Source: Myrica gale (Eukaryota; Streptophyta; Magnoliopsida; Fagales; Myricaceae). Taken from it: DNA of 64,000 bases. The stretch is taken from positions 20,252,001 through 20,316,000 of the forward strand of contig OZ005606.1 of assembly GCA_963930655.1 (NCBI GenBank), in the 5' to 3' direction. The stretch's first letter is position 1. Every line of letters begins with the position of its first letter. The notes beneath the pieces are model-generated. The model was not told the DNA's origin and made no database searches. It saw only the letters and a list, made by a program, of their open reading frames with translations. A program made the position numbers and the translations under genes. Below, one piece after another: positions 12,681 through 24,612 of this stretch.

Positions 12681-12690
12681 TTCTCCCACT
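12681..12690 (-). other. copia 2 polypurine tract
   Basis: Reads AGTGGGAGAA on the minus strand immediately before the 3' LTR. This is the usual plus-strand primer position and motif for copia. Confidence 0.8.
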
Positions 12691-13017
12691 TGACCTTGAC
12701 GACATATGTCTTAATGGTGTCTGAAGTTCTATAGTATGACCAACTGTTTATGGAATCCTCCTACCCACATAATGAATGCTACACACGAATCATGGCGGTA
12801 AAACCGTAACATAATCGGTCGTCCCTTCCATGTATTACCAGTACAATACTCCTTATATGAGTACTTTATGGGAATCAAAACTTTATGAATGAACTTCCTA
12901 TAAGTCATTCAGGTCCTATTTTATTTATCTCCATAGATAACAATAAATAATAAAGAATTTGCGCAATAAATCTTTATTTCAATAACTTCGTGTCTGTAAA
13001 TCAAAAATTGAGAGAAT

Positions 13018-16000
13018 CTAAGTACAAAACGAATTAGCAAGCCCCATATGGTCCACATGACCTTTAAACTGTTTTACCGGTAAACCTTTAGTCATGGGAT
13101 CAGCAAGCATCAACTTAGTACTTATATGCTTTATAGAAACAACACGTCTCTTGATGTTTTCTCTCACACTAAGATACTTGATATCTATGTGCTTACTCCT
13201 GCTTCCACTTTTATGATTCTTTGAAAAGAATACTGTCGCAGAATTGTCACATAAGATCTTAATTGGTCTCTCAACAGACTCAAATAATTTTGAGACCACT
13301 TAACCATAATGCCTGTGTAGTGGCTTCATAGCACGTATCTTCCCAGTATACCAATTGCTAATGCAATATCAGGTCTAGTACAGACCTAAGCCTACATCAA
13401 ACTGCCGATTGCAGATGCATATGATAAATCTTTCAATTGTTTTTGTTCCAATTCACTATTGAGACATTGATCCAAACAGAATCACTGGCTACATAACCAT
13501 TGTTCCAATTCCTTTACTTATAGGTGCTACATTAGGAGCACATTTGCTCATATCATATCTTTCTAAAACTTTTTTAATGTAGGCCTTCTGAGACAGTTGT
13601 AATATTTTCTGTTTTGTCTCTATGAATCTCTATGTCAATGACATAAGAGGCTTCACCCAAATCCTTCATTTCAAAGTGTTTAGACATAAACTGTTTAGTT
13701 TCATATAGCAAACCCAAATCATTTGTTGCAAGTAAAATTTCGTCTACATAAAGGACTAGAAAGATTACTTTACTCACACTGACCTTAAGGTATATACATT
13801 GATTCATAAGATTCTCCAAAAACCTGAATGAAGTTATAACCTTGTGAAATTTAATATACCACTGACGAGAGAATTGTTTTAGTCCATATATAGATTTCTT
13901 TAATTTACATGTCTTCTGACTCTTATCATCAAACTCCTCAGGTTGTCTCATAGACGTCTCCTCCTCAAGATCCCCATTTAGAAAGGTTGTTTTCACGTCC
14001 ATCTATTGTAGCTCTAAATCAAAGTGAGCTACTAATGCCATGATTATCCTAAACAAATCATTCTTTGATACTGGAGAGAAGGTTTCATGATAATCTATGC
14101 CTTCCTTTTGAGTGAAACCTTTGACTACAAGTCTGGCTTTATATCGTTCAACTTTACCGGAAGCTTCCCTTTTGGTTTTGTAAACTCATTTGCAGCCAAT
14201 GGCTACAACTCCCTTTGGTAAGTCAACAAGATCCCAGACTTGATTCTTTGCCATAGATTTCATCTCTTCCTTCGTGGCATCAAACCACAACAAGGAGTTA
14301 TCTTCATTCATGGCCTGTGAAAACGTATTTGGATCCCTTTTAGGTCCAACATCAAAGTCAGACTCTTGAAGGTATACAATATAATCACTAGGGATTGTTG
14401 ATTTCCTTATTCTAGAGGACCGTCTTAATTCTACTTCCTCAACATCTTGCAGAGGTTGGGTAGACTCAGTCTGAACCTGTTCTGTATGAGTTGGCTTTTC
14501 TTGAACTGGTTGTGGTTGAGGATAATCAACTTGATCTTTCATAAACACAAACAATCTTTCTCTAGAAGGAGAAGATTCAGACAACTCTTGTGCTTCTTTA
14601 AATTCAACCTTTTGGGAATTTGCACTAGGTTCAATATCCTTTAAAAACTTAACATTTCCTGATTCAACAATCTTAGTATATGTGTAAGAAAATAAAATCT
14701 AAATCCTTTGGAGTTTACTGGATAGCCGATAAAAATCCGCTAGTTGTCTTTGGATCTAATTTTTTATATTCGGATCGTAAATCCTCACTTTATCAGGACA
14801 ACCCCATATGTGTAAGTGATTTAAACTAGGTTTCCATCCATTCCATAAATCAAAAGGTGTCTTTGGGACAGCCTTGGATGGAACCCTATTTAAGATATAC
14901 ACAGCAGTTTTTAATGCTTCACTCCATAGATAGAGAGGGAGACAAGAATTACTAAGCATACTCCTTACCATGTCCATAAGTGCAATTCCTTCTTTCTGCT
15001 AAACCATTTTGTTGTGGTGTACCAGACATTGTGTATTGAGCAACAATGTCTTCCTCTTCAAGGAATTTTGCAAATGGACCACTCATTTGTCATTTTTCTG
15101 TGTACCTTCCATAATATTCTCCACCTCTATCAGATCTTACGATCTTGATTTTTGTTTCCTTTTGGTTCTCTACTTCTGCCTTATAAGTCTTAAAGGTATT
15201 CAACGCCTCAGACTTTTCATCAATAAGGTAAAGATACATGAAACGAGAATGGTCATCAACGAATGAGATGAAATATCTCTGACCATTGAAACATGGAGTA
15301 GGAAAAGGTCCACTGAGATCAGTGTGTATGATCTCTAGAATCTTAGAACTCCTTTTGGCAACTTCAGTGGACTTGTTAGTCTGCTTTCCCTTTATGCAGT
15401 CTATACAAGTGCCAAGGTCAGTAAAATCAAGAGTTTGTAAGACTCCATCATTAGCCAACCTTTTGATTCGCTCAATGGAGATATGTCTCAATCTCCTATG
15501 CCATAACAAACCGGAATTCTCATTTATAAGCCTTCTCTTTTATGTCAATAGTATGTATTGACAAAAAATTGTTCTCAAAGTTGGAATATAATTCAATTTT
15601 GTAAAGACCATAAATTTTATTCCACCACCAACAACTTGATTATTTCGAAATAAACTGAAAGCTGAATTTATAAAATAAAAACCATAACCCAATATATCAA
15701 GTTTTGAAATTGAAATTAAATTCCTTGAAAAGTTTGGAATAAAAATATATCTTCAAAATCTAAAACAAAACCAGTTTTCAAAATTATTCTTTAAGTCCCA
15801 ACCGCTTCCACATTTGAGAACAGTTTATTTCCAGAGTAAAACTCGTTCACTTCTTTTCGGCTTCCTTGTTGTGAGAAAACTTTGCAATGTATTCACAATG
15901 TGGATTGAAGAACCAGAATCAATCCACCAAGTATTGCAAGGAGCTTAAACAACTTAAGATTCATGACAAACAAGAGAGAGGAATATATCTTTCTTCTCGA

Positions 16001-16760
16001 GCCACTTGAGGTGCTTTTGGCAATCCTTCTTCATGTGTCATTTCTTCTTACAGAAGAAACAAGTATCCTTAGTGCCATTAATCTTTATTGGCACCTTGTT
16101 CTCCTTCTTGAAGTTGTGGACAACCTTGCCTTTCTTGGTCTTCCCCTTAGCACGAGAAACAAAGTGAGAACTCTCAGGTTTCTCGAGTTTCAGCCTCTCT
16201 TCCTCTTGAACACACATAGTCAGTCAATCATTCACTGACCATTTTTCCTTATGTGTGTTGTAAGATATTTTAAAGGGAACATACTCATTTGGTAAAGAGT
16301 TCAAAATGAGATGAACCAAGAATGAGTAAGAAATTTCAACTTCCAGAGATTTTAATTGAGATGCAATGTCTCTCATCTCCATTATGTGCTCACGCACACT
16401 ATTTGAACTATTTATTGATTTGCTTGACAGCTTTCTCATCAGGGTGCTGCCTTATGCCTTTTTAGAAGTAACAAATTGCTCTTCAACGGACTTTAAAAAA
16501 TCCTTAGCTTTAATGCATTCAGGGATAGAACCCCTAATGCTCTTGATGATGTTAGATTTAATGAATATCAAACTGAGGCGATTTGATTGCTCCCATTGTT
16601 CATAAACATAAATATCCTGTGGTGTACTTGATTCCGTGATAGTGGGTTCCACTACACGGAGCGCTTCATCTAATTCCATACACCCCAGAGTGAAAAGCAA
16701 ACTTTACTTTCAGTCAGCAAAATTATCACCACTTAGCATTGGAACACGCAACGAACTATC
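13018..16760 (-). pseudogene. copia 2 gag-pol polyprotein, decayed
   Basis: Gag starts near 16740 (MLSGDNFAD, then MELDEALR). A retained gag block has REHIMEMRDIASQLKSLEVE (16390-16330). The knuckle at about 16050 reads CFFCKKK-stop-HMKKDC; the TGA is at 16040-16038. Protease WWIDSGSSIHI is intact at about 15930. Integrase (15509-14756) has HRRLRHIS, CIDCIKGKQ, HTDLSGP, FVDDHSR and SDRGGEY. Reverse transcriptase (14584-13574) has KSIYGLKQ, but the catalytic YVDD reads YVDE. RNase H (13299-13018) has CDNSATVFFSKN and RSKHIDIKYLSVRE. Stops and frameshifts separate the blocks. Confidence 0.9.
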
Positions 16761-17479
16761 AATTAGGGAAGAATAAATAACTGCAATATAACATAAAACT
16801 ACTTAATTGCTATGAATTGACCTTATTTAAATCAACCAATGTCAATTTAATAGTAAATTTCAACCTACCTGTGGGCAAAGGTTGCATATGCATGAAATTT
16901 ACTCTTTATTATTAAATCTAACAATTTTAAATATTAAGAATAAAATTCTCTGTACCTGTGGGCCTAAGAAAATTTTATTGTCGATACAACATTTATTATT
17001 TTAATCTAACTAAGTCACAAATTAAAAAATTTCCCTGCGGGGAAAGTAATCAATTTTATAATTTAGTTACCACACAGATATTAATTTTTCTTTATGAAGT
17101 TCATGTATTAATCTTGATGTAATCATCAATATAAAATTGGGATGTTGTGGCTCTCCGAAAATCATTATGATAATTACGACTTCATCAATATCCGTCAACT
17201 TTATAGATGCCTAATCTTAATCCAAGAATAAAAAATGAACCAATCTTTAAGGTGAGACATTAGTATTTTCTAAAACACAAGCAGGAGAGCTCCCAGGTAA
17301 GTGAGGTAGGTCTAAGGACCTTTAAATACCAAGACTTGTCTTAGCCAGAACTGTCCCTGACCTGTATTCTTCGATCATACCCATATTCCCACCAACCTTA
17401 GTAGGTTCATTTAATGATGCTTGGTCTAGGCATCAAACATTTTATGCATGATCAACATATCATTATAATTAGATTTTCA

Positions 17480-17820
17480 CATAATAAATCAAGCATAAAA
17501 GATTAATTTAATATTTTCTAGAATTGAATCAATTAAATATTGAACATCATAATAATTCTAGAAATTAATGCAAGCATAAAAGTAAACTAATATTTCTAGA
17601 ACTGAATCAATTAAACATTGAACATCTTAATAATTCTAGAAATTAATGCAAGCATAAAAGTAAACTGATATTTCTAGAATTTAATCAATTAAACATTGAA
17701 CATCAAAATAATTATAGAAATTAATGCAAGCATAAAAGTAAACTGATATTTCTAGAATTTAATCAATTAAACATTGAATATAATCTATCAAAATAATTCT
17801 AGAAATTAAAGTAATTTAAA
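17480..17820. repeat. About 78-80-bp tandem repeats in the copia 2 leader
   Basis: Units carrying 'attctagaaattaatgcaag' begin near 17555, 17632 and 17710, with partial units on both sides and occasional base changes. The array sits in the untranslated leader between PBS and gag. Confidence 0.8.
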
Positions 17821-17842
17821 AAAATAATAATAATAATATAAT

Positions 17843-18235
17843 CTGCCGGTCCGATCGGACCGGACCGGCGGTCTAACCCGCGGCCTGCCCACGCGGGTCG
17901 CACGACCTGGTCAAGCCGGGTCTGATACATATTCGGGTCTCAAGGCCCTTGGGTTAGCCCAGACTTAACCCAATGGGTTAAAGTCAGTAAATTGGGCTGG
18001 CAGCTACTGCCGCTGCAGCTCCTGAGCTCGGCCTGGCGTACCTTGGGACGCCGCCACACGGCCAAGCGTCCCAATGGATGCCGCCGCATGCACCAGCGAC
18101 GAGAAGGCCGTGAGCCTCTCATTGCCGGCAGCCCTTTAAGGCCACGGGTTTTTAACCCGTGGCTGGGAGAGGAGGAAAACCTCCTCTCCGGCCACCTGCT
18201 GCTGCATGGAGGAGGACCTCCTCCGGTGACTCTTC
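17843..18235. repeat. GC-rich hairpin-rich block in the copia 2 leader
   Basis: A sharp change from AT-rich DNA to GC-rich DNA. Short perfect inverted repeats include CCACGGG/CCCGTGG around TTTTTAA near 18142-18162, GAGGAGG/CCTCCTC near 18170-18187, and GGTCCGATCGGACC near 17848. No protein was recognised. It could be captured host DNA or a structured RNA part of the leader. Confidence 0.7.
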
Positions 18236-18618
18236 ATCTTTTCCTTTCAAGAACCAAAAACACATGATATTTTTACGATTCCAATGAACCGAAAACTAAG
18301 CTTTCATGAAGATTTTTCAAAACTAAAACTCAACCCAAAGACAAACGGTTTTTCAAAAATGTTTATGTTTCCATCAAAAAACCGAAGTGCCTTTTCTTTT
18401 TCGTAAACAAAATTTATGGGAAAATTATGTTTTCGTAAAAACGTAATGGAGAGCCTTCTTTCAACATACAAATAACGTATATCGAACCATAATAGAGATC
18501 CGGTCAGAAAAAAAATTTCTTTTAAAACACTGATACAGAGAACCTTTAGTTCTTGATTCAAGCGACAATCTGAATTTAATCAGAAGATCGCTTAACTGTA
18601 CAAGAAGCTTGAAGGATG

Positions 18619-18630
18619 GCTCTGATACCA
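18619..18630 (-). other. copia 2 primer binding site
   Basis: Minus strand TGGTATCAGAGC, a perfect 12-base match to the standard initiator-Met tRNA site of plant copia elements, two bases from the 5' LTR. Confidence 0.92.
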
Positions 18631-18632
18631 CA

Positions 18633-19119
18633 TGTAAGAGTAAAATCACAATCAACCATTACGATTGTGAACGCAGCGGAATAAAATATAGCAGGATCTT
18701 TACGTCCAGCTATCTTGCTCAACACTCAAACTTGGAATCTCTGCAGAGTAACTTTATGAATTTGTAATTTAGTGAGACTTTTCCAACCTATGCCTATGCC
18801 TTACAGAGTATGTCTTAGATGGTATACACATGCCTCTTATTTATAGGCTAGGTCAGGGACCCTCAATCTGTTGTAGATTCTGATTTGTTCCTTCCATCAA
18901 GGAAATTCAAATTCAAAATCAAATAGCAATCTTTATCTAATTGGTTACAATTTGAATTCCAATTTAAATCAGAAATCAAATTGCAATCTTTATCCAATTA
19001 GTTCTAAATTTGAATCTGCTACAGATTTCATAATCTTATTTAATTGACACCATAATCTTTAAAACTTTAAAAGATTATTTACATATGTCAATAAGTCACC
19101 TTAAAGAAATTTTCTAACA
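18633..19119 (-). repeat. copia 2 5' LTR
   Basis: 487 bp, direct repeat of 12193-12680, followed by the TGTTC duplication at 19120-19124. Being the 5' LTR, it would hold the element's promoter. Confidence 0.95.
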
Positions 19120-19193
19120 TGTTCTTGTTACCCTTGTATATTTTCTTTGACTTTTTGTCGTTTTGAAAACATACTTGACGATTACCTAAGGTA

Positions 19194-19416
19194 GTGTTTG
19201 TCTACCCTACAGTTTTAACAAAATTTTACCAAAATTTTAACATCTTTACTTTTTCATTCTCTCTCCTTACTTTTTCTCTTACTTTTTCACTTTTTTACTT
19301 ACTTTTTCATTCTCTCTCCTTACTTTTTCTCTTACTTTTTCACTTTTTTCATTCTCTCTCTTCAACCTTTTTACCAACTCCTACAATTTTACTAAAATTT
19401 TAACATCACAAACACC
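19194..19416. repeat. AAAATTTT-type palindromic MITE
   Basis: Starts GTGTTTGTC with two AAAATTTTA blocks and ends with AAAATTTTA then CACAAACACC, an inverted copy of the start. The centre is a pyrimidine-rich tandem repeat of about 40 bases ('ctctctccttactttttctc'). The clearest member of the family. Confidence 0.6.
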
Positions 19417-19492
19417 ATGTAAAAAAAATAGTCTTCCGCCGTAAGTGGGATACATTGAACTAATCATTCGATAACACGTGTACATTTTAAAT

Positions 19493-20150
19493 GAGGTGGA
19501 AAGCCACGTAAGTTGCCCACAAAAAGTCGCTGGGGCACACTGTCCTCGCCTGGCACGTCAGCCCCCCAAAACGTGTTCGAGCACAAGCAGCCATGCACCC
19601 CCGATGGGCGTCGCTTTCATCCCCAAATCCGTGATCTCTCAATTTCTCAAAGCCCACCTGCGACCTGCGAAACTCTAGCCCCCCCCCCCCCCGCCCCCCC
19701 GATTCTGCCGATTATCGCATCCTCAATCGCTCCACAAGAAATGCCCCAACGAGCAATCACTTTTTTGTGTAAGGAGACAAACTAGGAATCTGGTTAATCT
19801 GTCGAATCTAAGTACCTGATCTCCCTCCCCCATTGTTGTCTTTTGGTCCTTTTTTTGGCAGTTGACCTGGACGGTTGCCTTAAATCTGGGTTTTTGAGAT
19901 GGTGACATTGGGAAATTGGGAGCTTGTGGCTGACGAAAGTTAGGTTTCGCAGGTGTGGGCCGTGGGGTTAGGGAAATTGGGAAGTTTGGATATCGGCCAA
20001 AGGGGCCTTAGGCATTAGCCTGTAAACTTGTTTTTCGGTTTTTTTTTTCCCCTCAAATTGGGACTGACTTGCATTAAATGGGCTGACATGGCAGGCGAGG
20101 AAAGTGTGGCCCAGCAACTTTTTGGGCCATCTAACGTGGCTTTCTACCTC
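19493..20150. mobile_element. Long terminal inverted repeat element (MULE-like)
   Basis: The left arm 19493-19564 (GAGGTGGAAAGCCACG...CACGTCAGCCC) is matched inverted by 20080-20150 (GGGCTGACATGG...CGTGGCTTTCTACCTC) over about 71 bases with roughly ten mismatches. Long TIRs with a short interior of a different composition suggest a Mutator-like or Pack-MULE element. The interior includes a C-run at about 19680-19700 and a stretch resembling gene leader sequence, with no clear protein. No 9-bp target duplication was found, so the superfamily call is inference. Confidence 0.6.
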
Positions 20151-23100
20151 AACTTTGTCAGATTCGTCCCCATGCAGCTCATGCCAAATTTTTCTGGTTT
20201 CTAAAAAAAAATAAAACTTGAAATCCATTATAAAAAATGGTGTAATCTAGGGACAGATAGACCAAGTAAGTGGATCCCACATCATTTAATATTGTTCATG
20301 TAAAGTTCAGGGTAGTATGAGTCCTACAATAGAGTCTACCTAGTCAGTTTATCTCTCTATGAATTGCACCGTGCAATCTAAATAAAAAATTACAGATGAT
20401 CCTCGTCCGGTCAACGTGTTTAGTAATTTTGAACATAAAAGATAAAAGATGAAATTTTGGACGAGCACTATAGTATGGTCACATCATCACGAAAACCATT
20501 GGGTTTTCGAAATAATGTTAAATTTGACCTCGGTTGGATACCATGGCAAAAGAATAAACTTCGAAATCGAGCAAAAGGTCCACGCTTCACAGTAGTGGGG
20601 CAAGTGAAATGGAGAAGGTCCAATTTCCTTTTTCTAACAACCCAAAACGCCTTGAGACTCTGAGAGAAAGTGGTCGACTAGGCATGGTGCTCCATAATGG
20701 CAATAACAAAGGATGTCCGCGCACTCACAACCGTTGATTACGTCCTAGTCCAATAGCCGACCCATGATATTTTCTCCCTCCACCCACCAATTACTAGTAG
20801 CCGCAATTCAAAGGCCTCGTGAAATTGGGCGGCAAGCCCTCTGGCCATTTGTTTGCTCGTTGCACGCGTAGTTATCTTTGTGTATTATATACTAAGACAC
20901 TGAGTTGCCTTTCTCTCTCTCTTGTTATCGGCAAATGGCAACTCTGAAGCCTCCACAAGATAGTCTAGTGATCTAGAAGGGCCTCTCTCCACAAGATAGT
21001 TTAGTGATTAAGGAGTCACTCTTGTAATCTGAACATCATTCGCACTAAGATAGATTTATGACTTGTGTTGAAGGAAGAGTTCTACTTGCTGCCTTTTCGG
21101 CTGATCTGATCTTTTATCAAGGATTTACTATCCATGAATTTTTTTCTCTCTTCCACTCACCTTTTTTTTTTCTCATCTAAAATGCCGAGAAATCTGTGGG
21201 AACAATACTAAAACTTACAAGACAACTTGAAAATAGATTGTCGGAACTCTTATTAAAAGACGCAAGATGCAGAAGCATGGGCCTCTAGATCCAACTAATT
21301 ATGACCCCAGAATCACTAGCTTTGATAGTATGAAAGGAAAGATAAACACAATGTATAATTGAAGGATAATATATATGGATATATGAAAGATATAAGTGGT
21401 TCCATATAAAAGACTACGTCCACGATAAAAATCACATTAAAATTAAATCTGTGATATGGTGATAATACTATATCAAATCTTATAGATTGATTATAATATA
21501 ATTATCTCTAACATTCATCATGGTTCAACTCTGTGGCCTAGAATCTCAATCATACAAATACATCATTGTTTTTCCTTCACTAATTGTCAATATATATATA
21601 TAGTTTGTTGTCGCTTCATGGACGTATAGGATGCTTGATCTCTATATATGTTGTAGGCATGGAGGTTCAGATATTCTGTGACTTATATGTGCATTGCAGA
21701 AAATAGATACATAATTGATTGGCTCTATCTGTGTATTCTCTCTCTTGTTGAAAACAAAAAATCAAAATAATTACTAATAATGATTTTAAAAATAATTGAG
21801 GCTCAAGCCAGCAAACAGTCCTTGGTTTAACGATCCTTTGTCTGCAGCAATTTTGCTTTTGTGTCTAACACAAAACAAGAGAAAACGTTCTCAAAGTCTA
21901 GGGTCACAAAATCATAGGATCCAAATTACAAATTTATAACATTACACACTTCAATTGTCAAAATTCATCTGTGTCATTTAATTAGATCATGCAGTTGAAA
22001 TGTGTAATTAAAAAATAGGCTTCATAGCACAATCATGATTGGATTTTATCAGACACAACAAAACCTTTACGGACTTTGACACTCCATAATGTAATAATCC
22101 GAATAATCCTACCTGGAACCACACCAAGTGGAACAACCTCAGACCTTTGAGGCTTTTTTTATGGATTCTTCATGAATTGACTTGTTCTTCAATACTATAA
22201 TTCAGCGAGAAACCAGACTCTTCAAAAATTCTAAAGGCTTCAACAAGGAAGATTGGATTTATGGTGATTGTTAGTGAGAAAAATTTAAAACTTTTGGATC
22301 TGGATTTAGAGATGTAGTTTGCTCTCTCAATGGAGATTCATAAGTTATTCAATTTGGTCTCTCCTTAGAGTTAGATGTCGACCTCTCAAAGTATATAAAA
22401 GATACGTAGAGTTTGAGAATTAATTAGGGTTCTAATTGAATAAGATTTAAAAATCGGCGAATCTCATTCTAGCTAAGGTTGAGCTAACTTTTGTGACAGG
22501 TTGGCTTGATCGAGCGAGCAAGCAAGCATCAGTCAACCGAAGTCTCTCTCTATGAGAATCACCAAGTTGGCAGAATAAAGAAATGGAAATGGTCCTTTTT
22601 TAGCTTTTCTTGCTTGGTTTTAATGTAAAGCTGGTGAAAAACTCATCGCGATAATATCTCAGCTGCATGGCCGTGTGATCCGCGACAAGCATTGTTTCCT
22701 TAAGCCGTGAAAATCTCTCCTCTTCTGATCACTGAATGGTCCCAAGATATCATACCAATTAATTTATATAGTTGCGCATTAATTAGTTCTCACTCCTTAT
22801 AGTTCTGAGCTTGTTAATTTCTCTTCTTTTTTGGTTGTACTTGGGGGCAGATACCCTTGAATTTTTGTGTTTTTTTAGTTGTTTTGAATTTCAATAAATG
22901 ATTTTGTTTTGATAATTAAAAAAAAAAATCCACCAAGCCCCAACCTTTTCTCGGAAAATAAGTTTTATTAATTTTATTTGGAAATCTAAAAGTACCATCA
23001 CATTTATAATTTGTCCCTCAAAATATATATCTGCATCTTTAATAATTAACCATTTTAAGCCTCCACCCCCCATTTTTTTTAATAATTCGCATCCTAACAA

Positions 23101-23234
23101 AATATATAATAGTTGAGAATGTACTATATATGTAACTGATGGGTAAATAAGGCTAACATTTTCGGCATCCTCAATATATTTTTTAAAATTTATTTTAGAA
23201 CGATAAATCTTAACTTTGATGAACAAATATTTTT
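20151..23234. other. Intergenic DNA without recognised genes
   Basis: About 3 kb, AT-rich. 20930-21020 has two near copies of 'cacaagatagtytagtgat'. 21460-22560 has the look of an old retroelement leader or LTR but gives no domain. No tRNA or long open frame is convincing. Confidence 0.4.
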
Positions 23235-23635
23235 GGAGAAAATATACTTTCCACCCACAAACTACCATAGGTTTTACACTTTGCACCATTATAAACTACC
23301 AATTTTGATACATTGCATCCTCTAACTACCAATTTTTGACACTTTGTACCCTAAACTACCCACTTTGACACATTGCACCATCCAACTACTGATATTAAAC
23401 ACTTTGCACCCTCCATTGAACAAAAATACCATTAATAAATTAATGGATTGACAATAATATCTTTAATATATGCAAAATGGGTCAAATGTATTATCTTCAT
23501 TTTAGTCTACAAATTTGACATAGGGTGTAAAGTGTCAAAAATTGGTAGTTAGAGGGTGCAATGTATCAAAATTGGTAGTTTAGGGTATAAAGTGTAAAAC
23601 CTATGATAATTTGGGGTGAAAAATGTATTTTCCCC
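23235..23635. repeat. Fold-back MITE with long inverted arms
   Basis: Left arm 23235-23352 and right arm about 23523-23635 are inverted copies of about 113 bases: GGAGAAAATA... at the left and ...TATTTTCCCC at the right. Both carry the phrase 'aactaccaattttga' or its inverse. The arms contain internal repeats of 'acactttgcacc'. It can fold into a long hairpin and ends about 350 bases before the PMEI start codon. Confidence 0.85.
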
Positions 23636-23988
23636 AATTTTTTTTTTTTAAAAAAAAGATTAACATTTTAGAGTGAACCGTTAAAGTTGGCCTGTGCAAC
23701 CAACCACGCAAACAGTATGGGGATCAAAATGTGCTATGCCTTTTCCGCCATTTAGTGGATCACATTTGTTTTGCCTATATTCTAAACTAACTTTACTGCC
23801 CCCACCATAGAGTGAAGGGTGGCTCAGACACCAGCATTAGTGGCAATCTTGCTATTTCGTATACAAACGATGGGTAGTAATGTATTTGTCAACAACCCAG
23901 GAGCCTACATAAGTCATAAACCGAACCCCCCACGAAACGAAAACAGTTGGCAGCACCAATCGCAGAGAAACACAGACTCAAAAGAACC

Positions 23989-24612
23989 ATGAAAACGCAA
24001 CCGCCTCAAGTCCTCCTGTCCCTCTTCTTAGCAACATTGCTCTTCCGGCTCCAGCCAAACGCAGTTGCCGGAGACAGAGAGTACACAAATTCAACCACCG
24101 CCACAAACTTCATCCGAACGAGCTGCGGCACGACCTTGTACCCCGAACTATGTTACACCTCTCTGTCCCGCTACGCCAACGCCATACAACAGAACCCGGA
24201 ACAGCTGGCTAAAGTCGCGATATCCGTCAGCCTCTCTAAGGCACGGTGCATGGCCGCCTACGTCTCTAACGTCTCCCGCCAAGCCGACTACGGAGCCGAC
24301 CATAGGACGGCCGCCGCTCTCCACGACTGCTTCACCAACTTCGGCGACGCCGTGGATGAGATCCGCGGGTCGCTAAAGCAGATGCGCCAGCTGGGCGCCG
24401 CCGGAGCCGGGTCGTTCAGGTTCCAGATGGCGAACGTGCAGACGTGGATGAGCGCAGCGCTGACGGACGAAGACACGTGCACGGACGGGTTCCAGGACGC
24501 CGTAGATAGCCCAGTGAAGACGGACGTGTGTAATCAGGTAGGGAAGGTAAAGAAGTTCACAAGCAACGCCCTTGCGCTGGTTAACAGTTATGCTGCCCAG
24601 GGGACGCCATGA
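23989..24612 (+). CDS. Pectin methylesterase inhibitor (PMEI)
   Basis: Single-exon gene, 207 residues, the usual PMEI size. PMEIs bind plant PMEs 1:1 in the wall and hold pectin methyl-esterified. A signal peptide covers about residues 1-27 (hydrophobic VLLSLFLATLLF). Mature domain: FIRTSCGTTLYPELC with the first conserved Cys pair (46, 55), ALHDCFTNFGDAVDEI with Cys114, and TWMSAALTDEDTC with Cys164 making the second pair. Extra Cys residues are at 87 and 181. The C-terminus SNALALVNS is family-typical. The ATG at 23989 was chosen because it starts the signal peptide; the frame upstream has no other ATG. Some PMEI-domain proteins inhibit invertase instead, so the target enzyme is inferred. 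The coding part is much richer in GC than its surroundings. Confidence 0.93.
   Translation: MKTQPPQVLLSLFLATLLFRLQPNAVAGDREYTNSTTATNFIRTSCGTTLYPELCYTSLSRYANAIQQNPEQLAKVAISVSLSKARCMAAYVSNVSRQADYGADHRTAAALHDCFTNFGDAVDEIRGSLKQMRQLGAAGAGSFRFQMANVQTWMSAALTDEDTCTDGFQDAVDSPVKTDVCNQVGKVKKFTSNALALVNSYAAQGTP

Larger units (their letters stand above)
12193..19119 (-). mobile_element. Full-length Ty1/copia retrotransposon (copia 2)
   Basis: All structural landmarks are present: two LTRs (12193-12680 and 18633-19119), TGTTC duplicated at 12188-12192 and 19120-19124, a primer binding site inside the right LTR and a polypurine tract inside the left LTR. Both of these show minus-strand transcription. Domain order gag, protease, integrase, reverse transcriptase, RNase H is the copia order. 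Stops and catalytic changes make it non-autonomous now. The LTRs differ at roughly 20 positions by eye (about 96% identity), so insertion is not recent. The gag leader is unusually long (about 1.9 kb) with a tandem array and a GC-rich block. Confidence 0.95.

Noticed and set aside
17940..18267. Arg/Ser-rich frames in the copia 2 leader
   Set aside because: GC-rich hairpin block; no conserved domain and not in the gag frame.
22891..23289. 132-codon minus-strand frame
   Set aside because: Low-complexity AT-rich DNA running into the fold-back MITE. No domain.
24065..24376. 103-codon Thr/Pro-rich frame
   Set aside because: Alternative frame of the PMEI coding region.
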